DNA from: Pseudomonadota bacterium
GTDB lineage: Bacteria; Pseudomonadota; Gammaproteobacteria; Burkholderiales; Burkholderiaceae_E
Assembly (NCBI GenBank): GCA_023389055.1
Contig: JAEWFA010000052.1
Span: 12,197-76,196, forward strand
Reading direction: 5' to 3'
Length of the DNA stretch: 64,000 bases
The notes under the pieces are model-generated. The model searched no databases. It was not told the DNA's origin and worked only from the letters and a program-made list of their open reading frames with translations. The position numbers were made by a program, and so were the translations under genes. Shown one piece after another: positions 60,467 through 64,000 of the stretch; positions within the stretch are counted from its first letter, which is position 1, and each line of letters starts with the position of its first letter.

Positions 60467-61560
60467 GATGGCTTCTCGTCGGACACGCCGGCGCTGTCGC
60501 CCAGCAGCCCAGCGAAGGCCGACGGCATCGGTGCCTCGATGCGCATCCGCTCGCCGCTGCGGGGATGACGAAACGAAATCGAGTGCGCGTGCAGGTACAT
60601 GCGCCGATGACCGGCGCGCGCCATTCGACGGTTCAGGTCGAAGTCGCCGTACTTGTCGTCTCCGGCAATCGGACAGCCGGCGTGCGCCAGGTGCACGCGG
60701 ATCTGGTGCGTGCGGCCCGTCTCGAGCCGAGCCTCGACGAGCGAGAGTTCGCCCAGCCCCGCGGCTTCCGAATGGGCAATGCCCGTCACGTGCGTGAGCG
60801 ACTCCAGCCCCGCGCGATCGACCACGACGCGTCGATCGCCGTCGGGCGCATCCCGGCGCAGCAGCGGGAACGCCAGCGTGCGCGTTCGCCGCGGCCAGCG
60901 TCCGACGACGATCGCCCGGTAACGCTTGTCGGTACCGCGCTCGCGCAATTGGGCGTGCAGGTTCACCAGCGCCGCGCGGCGCTTGGCCACCAGCAGTACC
61001 CCCGAGGTCTCGCGGTCGAGCCGGTGGACGAGTTCGAGGAACCGAGCCTGGGGCCGCGCCGCGCGCAATTGCTCGATGACGCCGCTCGAGACGCCACTGC
61101 CGCCGTGCACGGCCACCGAAGCAGGCTTGTCGATGGCGATGAGGTCGTCGTCTTCGAACAGCACCGGCAACCGGCGCGCCAGGTTCGCGCGCTCGCGCTG
61201 CACCGGATCGACGCTGCCGTTCGCGCCGGCTCTCGTTGACGGCCCCGACGTGCGCAACGCACTTGCGGCATCGCCGAAGATCGGCGGAACACGGATGCGG
61301 TCGCCCGGTTGCAGGCGATAGTCGATCCGGGCGCGCGAGCCGTTCACCCGCAACTGTCCGCTGCGGATCCAGCGATAGAGATGGCTCTTCGGAATGTCGG
61401 CGAAGCGTCGCGCCAGGAAAGCGTCCAGCCGCTGTCCGGCATCGTCGTCGTCGACATCGATCGCTCGCGAAGCGACCGGCGGCGACCCGGCCCGGGCCGT
61501 CGACGAATCGCGCGCCTCGCCGGTGCTGCCCGGCCCGCTGCCTGCACGCGATCGTTCCAT
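60463..61560 (-). CDS. rluC: 23S rRNA pseudouridine synthase RluC
   Basis: Makes pseudouridines 955, 2504 and 2580 in 23S rRNA (E. coli numbering). 365 residues, longer at the N-terminus than E. coli RluC by about 40 residues rich in Ser, Arg and Ala. The S4 domain (RLDAFLARRFADIPKSHLYRWI) is followed by the catalytic aspartate in LVHRLDRETSGVLLVAK and the TGRTHQIRVHLAHAGCPI motif. The ATG at 61560 is preceded by GGAAG. It is divergent from rne, the usual arrangement in proteobacteria. Confidence 0.94.
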   Translation of the reverse strand: MERSRAGSGPGSTGEARDSSTARAGSPPVASRAIDVDDDDAGQRLDAFLARRFADIPKSHLYRWIRSGQLRVNGSRARIDYRLQPGDRIRVPPIFGDAASALRTSGPSTRAGANGSVDPVQRERANLARRLPVLFEDDDLIAIDKPASVAVHGGSGVSSGVIEQLRAARPQARFLELVHRLDRETSGVLLVAKRRAALVNLHAQLRERGTDKRYRAIVVGRWPRRTRTLAFPLLRRDAPDGDRRVVVDRAGLESLTHVTGIAHSEAAGLGELSLVEARLETGRTHQIRVHLAHAGCPIAGDDKYGDFDLNRRMARAGHRRMYLHAHSISFRHPRSGERMRIEAPMPSAFAGLLGDSAGVSDEKPS

Positions 61561-62130
61561 GTTGCGATATACTTCCGGCGTCGTGTGCGATTCCGGCCAG
61601 TGGAAACGGCCACCCCGCACGTCGGCCGTCCCGGACTCCGGGAGCGCCCCGGGCGCATGCGCCGAAGCGAAAAAGCCGCGCTGCCTTGGTGGTGTCGAGA
61701 GTCCGAATTGTACCCGGGCCGCCGGCGTCGAGGCTGCAGCGCAACCGATCGCCGCACGACTGGAATCTTTCAACCGCGGCCTGTCCCCGCCTCGAGGCGA
61801 GCAGGCGCGGATCGATGCGGATTATTCTCGAGAAGAATCAGACAGGACGAACGCCGTCCCGCGCGATCGTCCCCGGCCACGCCGATTTCCGATCCCCGAT
61901 GCCTTCGAACGCCTTTACCGAGCCAGACGCGTCAAGACCGCCGCCGGCGCGCGTGCGTGCACCGATCGTACGGGTCGCATCGAGCCGCCGATAACACCGA
62001 CCTCACTGCCGGCGCGCCGCATCCGGCGCGCCATCGGTCGGTCGGGATTCCTTCTCCAGCATTCCGTTCGCATCGACCCGCTGGCCGTCGCGCGCAGCCA
62101 CGCCGCAGCGCCGTACACGGAGTCATTTGC
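61561..62130 (+). other. rluC-rne intergenic region and rne leader (570 bp, no gene)
   Basis: No convincing protein gene is present; the open frames here have no ribosome site and read arginine- and serine-rich. A TATACT at 61568-61573 (rightward) near the rluC start may be the rne -10, which would give a long leader of about 550 nt. A near-perfect palindrome lies at 61820-61839 (GATTATTCTCGAGAAGAATC). In E. coli the 361-nt rne leader carries hairpins through which RNase E controls its own mRNA, so a similar role is plausible. No riboswitch is recognised. Confidence 0.5.
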
Positions 62131-64000
62131 ATGAAGCGAATGCTGTTCAATGCCACGCACGCCGAAGAGCTGCGCGTGGCGATCGTCGACGGGCAGAAGC
62201 TCATCGACATCGACATCGAATCGGCCGGCCGCGAATCGCGCAAGAGCAACATCTACAAGGGCGTCGTCACGCGCGTCGAGCCGAGCCTCGAAGCGTGCTT
62301 CGTCAACTACGGCGAGGAGCGCCACGGCTTCCTGCCGTTCAAGGAGATCGCGAAGAGCTTCTTTCGCAACGGCGCCGATTCCAAGTCGCGCATCCAGGAC
62401 GCGATCGCCGAGGGCCAGGAGCTCATCGTCCAGGTCGAAAAGGAAGAGCGCGGCAACAAGGGCGCGGCGCTCACCACCTTCATCTCGCTGGCGGGTCGTT
62501 ACCTCGTGCTGATGCCGAACAACCCGCGCGGCGGCGGCGTCTCGCGCCGCATCGAGGGGGAAGACCGGCAGGAACTGCGCGAGGCGATGGACAAGCTCGA
62601 ATACCCGTCGGGAATGAGCCTGATCGCGCGCACCGCGGGCATCGGCCGCAGCGCCGAGGAACTGCAGTGGGACCTGAACTACCTGTTGCAATTGTGGAAG
62701 GCGATCGAAGCCGCCGCCGGCTCCGCGCCGGGGCCCTTCCTCATCTACCAGGAATCGAGCCTCGTCATCCGCGCGATCCGCGACTACTTCACGAGCGACA
62801 TCGGCGAGATCCTGATCGACACCGACGACATCTACGAGCAGGCGCGCCAGTTCATGGCGCACGTCATGCCCGACAACGTCGACCGCGTGAAGCGATACCG
62901 CGACGACACGCCGCTGTTCTCGCGCTTCCAGATCGAGCACCAGATCGAGACGGCGTATTCGCGCGTCGTGCCGCTGCCCTCGGGCGGGTCGGTCGTCATC
63001 GACCACAGCGAGGCGCTGGTGGCCATCGACGTCAACTCGGCGCGCGCAACCAAGGGCTCCGACATCGAGGAAACCGCGCTACGCACGAACCTCGAAGCCG
63101 CCGACGAGGCCGCGCGCCAGATGCGCCTGCGCGACCTGGGCGGGCTCATCGTCGTCGATTTCATCGACATGGAGAGCGCGAAGAACCAGCGCGAAGTCGA
63201 GCAGCGCCTGAAGGACGCGCTGCACTACGATCGCGCCCGCGTGCAGACCGGCAAGATCTCGCGCTTCGGGCTGATGGAGCTGTCGCGCCAGCGGTTGCGC
63301 CCGGCGCTGAACGAAGGCACGCACATCACCTGCCCGCGCTGCAACGGCACCGGCGTCATCCGCGACACCGAATCGTCGGCGCTGCACGTGATGCGCGTGA
63401 TCCAGGAAGAGGCGATGAAGGAGAACACGGCCGCCGTGCACGCGCAGGTGCCGGTCGACGTCGCCACCTACCTGCTCAACGAGAAGCGCAGCGAGCTGAA
63501 CAAGCTCGAGGCGCGGCTGAAGGTCGAGATCGTCCTGATCCCCAACCAGCATCTCGAGACTCCGCATTACAAGGCCGAGCGGCTGCGCCATGACGACGAG
63601 CGCCTGGCGACCTACCGCGCCAGTCACACGCTGGCCGACACGCCGGCGCACGACAATTCGTATCTCGAGAGCAAGTTCGAAGCCGTCAAGCCGCGCCAGG
63701 AAGCAGTCGTGCGCGGCATCACCCCCGACCAGCCGCCTCCGCCGCGAGCGCAACGGCCGGCACCCGCCGAGCGTGAGCGTGTCGAGGCGAGCCCGCCGCA
63801 GCAACAGCAGGTCGCCCGCACGCGGATCGTCGAGCCGGCAGCGGCGCACGGCGACGGGCTGCTCGGCCGCATCCTCGGTTGGTTGCGCCGCAAGCCGGCG
63901 AACGAGGCCAGCGCGCTCGCGGGCGGCGGCGCCGCGGCAGGCGTTCCCGCGCGGGTCGAGCGCGGCGCGGAAACGCGCGCCGAAGGCCGCGGCGAAACGC
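62131..64000 (+). CDS. rne: ribonuclease E, 3' end outside window
   Basis: The main endonuclease of mRNA decay and the core of the degradosome. 623 complete codons are seen; the gene runs off the window. The S1 domain is at about 35-120 (SNIYKGVVTRVEPSLEACFV), the catalytic aspartates D300 (ALVAIDVNS) and D343 (VVDFIDME) are intact, and the zinc-link C401-P-R-C404 (TCPRCNGTG) is present. After residue 545 the sequence becomes Pro/Gln/Arg-rich, the start of the disordered scaffold, and includes a short amphipathic stretch LLGRILGWLRRK that resembles the membrane-targeting helix of E. coli RNase E. Confidence 0.98.
   Translation, partial: MKRMLFNATHAEELRVAIVDGQKLIDIDIESAGRESRKSNIYKGVVTRVEPSLEACFVNYGEERHGFLPFKEIAKSFFRNGADSKSRIQDAIAEGQELIVQVEKEERGNKGAALTTFISLAGRYLVLMPNNPRGGGVSRRIEGEDRQELREAMDKLEYPSGMSLIARTAGIGRSAEELQWDLNYLLQLWKAIEAAAGSAPGPFLIYQESSLVIRAIRDYFTSDIGEILIDTDDIYEQARQFMAHVMPDNVDRVKRYRDDTPLFSRFQIEHQIETAYSRVVPLPSGGSVVIDHSEALVAIDVNSARATKGSDIEETALRTNLEAADEAARQMRLRDLGGLIVVDFIDMESAKNQREVEQRLKDALHYDRARVQTGKISRFGLMELSRQRLRPALNEGTHITCPRCNGTGVIRDTESSALHVMRVIQEEAMKENTAAVHAQVPVDVATYLLNEKRSELNKLEARLKVEIVLIPNQHLETPHYKAERLRHDDERLATYRASHTLADTPAHDNSYLESKFEAVKPRQEAVVRGITPDQPPPPRAQRPAPAERERVEASPPQQQQVARTRIVEPAAAHGDGLLGRILGWLRRKPANEASALAGGGAAAGVPARVERGAETRAEGRGET

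Overview
The window is a chromosomal segment of a very GC-rich Gram-negative bacterium, most likely a betaproteobacterium of the order Burkholderiales. This is inferred from gene order (plsX-fabH-fabD-fabG-acpP-fabF; mucD-lepA-lepB-rnc-era-recO-pdxJ-acpS-nagZ-uvrC-pgsA), from the protein families present, and from strong third-position GC. I see no phage, plasmid, transposase, integron or CRISPR genes. It is mostly housekeeping chromosome with a few accessory patches.

Layout. 1-4.4 kb: a class III aminotransferase cut by the window edge, a DUF3108 protein, a transporter of the BT1-like MFS type and an SPW-repeat membrane protein, all leftward. 4.5-7.4 kb: mnmC (tRNA wobble uridine modification) and a LysR regulator, rightward. 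7.3-13 kb: a leftward run of ABC-F ATPase, response regulator, histidine kinase and a membrane sulfatase/LtaS-like enzyme, probably an envelope-sensing unit. 13-17 kb: purL. 17-25 kb: a small RibD/DHFR-like reductase, then a divergent unit in which a MarR regulator and a fused 5-oxoprolinase/hydantoinase face a complete DctPQM TRAP transporter. 25-31 kb: NAD(P)HX repair enzyme, pgi, ybbA/tesA and a MOT1-type molybdate transporter, with many overlaps.

31-38 kb is the rearranged part. tRNA-Leu(TAA) lies leftward, while tRNA-Gly(GCC) and tRNA-Cys(GCA) lie rightward. They are separated by a DsbA-family protein and a YSC84 lipoprotein. They are followed by a 5'-truncated surface-protein gene with a PEP-CTERM-like tail and by a copA-cueR copper efflux operon with a textbook CueR operator. 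In many proteobacteria these same three tRNAs follow uvrC-pgsA in one direction, so an inversion plus insertions is likely.

38-56 kb is one long leftward block. Read in transcription order it holds yceD-rpmF-plsX-fabH-fabD-fabG-acpP-fabF (fatty acid and phospholipid synthesis), a YgfX-like protein, mucD, lepA, lepB, a DUF4845 protein, rnc, era, recO, pdxJ, acpS, nagZ, uvrC and pgsA. The rpoE-rseA-rseB sigma-E genes usually found before mucD are absent here. Between mucD and lepA sits the most unusual element of the window: a roughly 100-bp near-perfect inverted repeat around a 131-bp spacer that itself contains small hairpins.

57-64 kb: maf and an RsmI-like methyltransferase go right. A tightly overlapped rluC-gph-Rieske-sppA operon goes left. 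After a 570-bp leader, rne (RNase E) goes right and runs off the window.

Start/stop overlaps of 4 bp (ATGA, GTGA, TTGA) join most neighbours, so translational coupling appears to be the rule in this genome.
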